From an uncultured Solirubrobacteraceae bacterium (lineage in GTDB: Bacteria; Actinomycetota; Thermoleophilia; Solirubrobacterales; Solirubrobacteraceae), in contig CATPBV010000328.1 of NCBI GenBank assembly GCA_955652345.1, forward strand, positions 1 to 14,413: DNA of 14,413 nucleotides, read 5' to 3'. The notes under the pieces were generated by a model that did no database searches, was not told the DNA's origin, and saw only the letters and a program-made list of their open reading frames with translations. The translations under genes were made by a program, and so were the position numbers. Of the stretch, positions 13,927 to 14,413 are shown piece after piece. Position 1 is the first letter of the stretch. Every line of letters starts with the position of its first letter.

Positions 13927-14413
13927 CTAGTGCGAATGGGCGATTGCGGCGACCACCGCCTCGGCCTGGGCGGGTCCCAGAACCGGGCTCATCGGCAGAG
14001 CCAGGTTGGTGCGCGCGAGCTCCTCGGTCGCCGGCAGAGAGACTGCACCGCCGACGTACGGCGCCATCGCGGGCTGGCGGTGAAGTGGCGTCCTGTAGTA
14101 GCCGCGAGCCTCGATCTCCGCGTCGCGCATCGCCCCGATGAGCTCGTCGGCACGGGGTTTTGTTTTTAAATATAGTTGGAACTCGGTGTTGTATACATGA
14201 GTCATTTTCGGCAGCGTCACATGTTGCGCGAGCCCGGCATCGGCATACCTACCGGCGCCCGCGCGACGCCCCTCGGACCACCGATCGACCTCCGCGAGCA
14301 ACACCCGCAAGAGCGCCGCCTGAAGCTCATCGAGCCGGGAGTTGTAGCCGACGAGCTCAAAGCTGCGCTTGTCCCGCGAGCCGTGGAAGTGAAGCGCCCG
14401 CGCGGTCTCGGCG
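13927..14413 (-). CDS. DegT/DnrJ/EryC1/StrS sugar aminotransferase (C-terminal part; 5' end cut by window edge)
   Basis: A PLP-dependent enzyme that normally aminates a keto-sugar nucleotide. Only the last 161 residues are visible; the PLP lysine lies outside the window. Family marks are FHGSRDKRSFELVGYN (9-24 of the visible part), SRLDELQAALLRV (25-37, the highly conserved N.R.DE.QAA.L element), HVYNTEF (about 72-78), YYRTPLHRQPAM (about 105-116) and ARTNLALPMSPVLGPAQAEAVVAAI (about 134-158). It is a good partner for the 4,6-dehydratase further along, which makes a 4-keto sugar. Within it, 14158-14209 is strikingly AT-rich, with codons CTA, TAT, TTA, AAA and ACA that are rare in the surrounding genes. 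The frame continues through it without interruption. It ends at TAG (13929-13927), about 45 nt before the first ASST-like gene. Confidence 0.92.
   Translation of the reverse strand, partial: AETARALHFHGSRDKRSFELVGYNSRLDELQAALLRVLLAEVDRWSEGRRAGAGRYADAGLAQHVTLPKMTHVYNTEFQLYLKTKPRADELIGAMRDAEIEARGYYRTPLHRQPAMAPYVGGAVSLPATEELARTNLALPMSPVLGPAQAEAVVAAIAHSH
14158..14209. other. AT-rich patch inside the aminotransferase gene
   Basis: By hand count 15 of these 52 bases are G or C, against a strongly GC-rich background on both sides. On the minus strand it encodes roughly KMTHVYNTEFQLYLKTK, including TTA and CTA leucine codons. It lies wholly inside an open frame with family homology on either side. 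It may be a local recombination or insertion tract that was kept in frame, or simply a drifted segment. Confidence 0.6.

Noticed and set aside
14188..14200. Resemblance of ATGACTCATG in the aminotransferase patch to the ATGACTCGTG in the mobile element's terminal repeat
   Set aside because: The match is about ten bases with one mismatch, does not extend to either side, and has no partner repeat or CTAG nearby.

Overview
The window is GC-rich chromosomal DNA in which every supportable gene lies on the minus strand, so transcription runs from right to left. GC content, frequent GTG starts, tightly packed reading frames, and secreted ASST-like proteins next to envelope-glycan genes suggest an actinobacterium. 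The class Thermoleophilia is my best guess, from memory of similar loci rather than from a marker gene in the window.

In transcription order the layout is: the C-terminal part of a DegT/DnrJ/EryC1 sugar aminotransferase (13927 to the right edge); two secreted arylsulfotransferase (ASST)-like proteins (12329-13882 and 10472-12277); a large membrane-type nucleotide-sugar 4,6-dehydratase of the CapD/WbpM/PglF kind (8467-10422); a two-TM protein ending in a LytR_C domain (7128-8453); phosphosulfolactate synthase ComA (6348-7109) overlapping an RHG-type histidine phosphatase (5792-6355); a membrane-anchored protein with FlgD-like Ig modules and an amidotransferase-like C-terminus (4008-5795); a DUF1003 membrane protein (3406-3948); a secreted NlpC/P60 hydrolase (2384-3406); a Wzx-like polysaccharide flippase (877-2355); and a family 2 glycosyltransferase cut by the left edge (1-669). 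Several junctions overlap or nearly touch (1, 4 and 8 nt overlaps), consistent with one long operon or a few linked ones.

Together the genes look like part of a cell-surface polysaccharide or glycoconjugate locus. The dehydratase and aminotransferase would make an amino-deoxy sugar nucleotide, the glycosyltransferase would add sugars, the flippase would export the lipid-linked product, and the NlpC/P60 and LytR_C proteins would act at the cell wall. A sulfur theme is superimposed: ComA makes a C3 sulfonate from phosphoenolpyruvate and sulfite, and the two ASST-like proteins belong to a sulfuryl-transfer family.

The best-supported unusual feature is a 220-bp MITE-like element (657-876) between the flippase and the glycosyltransferase. 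It has perfect 18-bp terminal inverted repeats flanked by CTAG on both sides. Removing the element and one CTAG in silico rebuilds an uninterrupted glycosyltransferase start (GTG at 890, reading MSRPSVSVVMPF) with a GGAGA ribosome binding site 8 nt upstream. The insertion separated the gene from its start and ribosome binding site, while the element's own terminal repeat supplies an in-frame replacement ATG.
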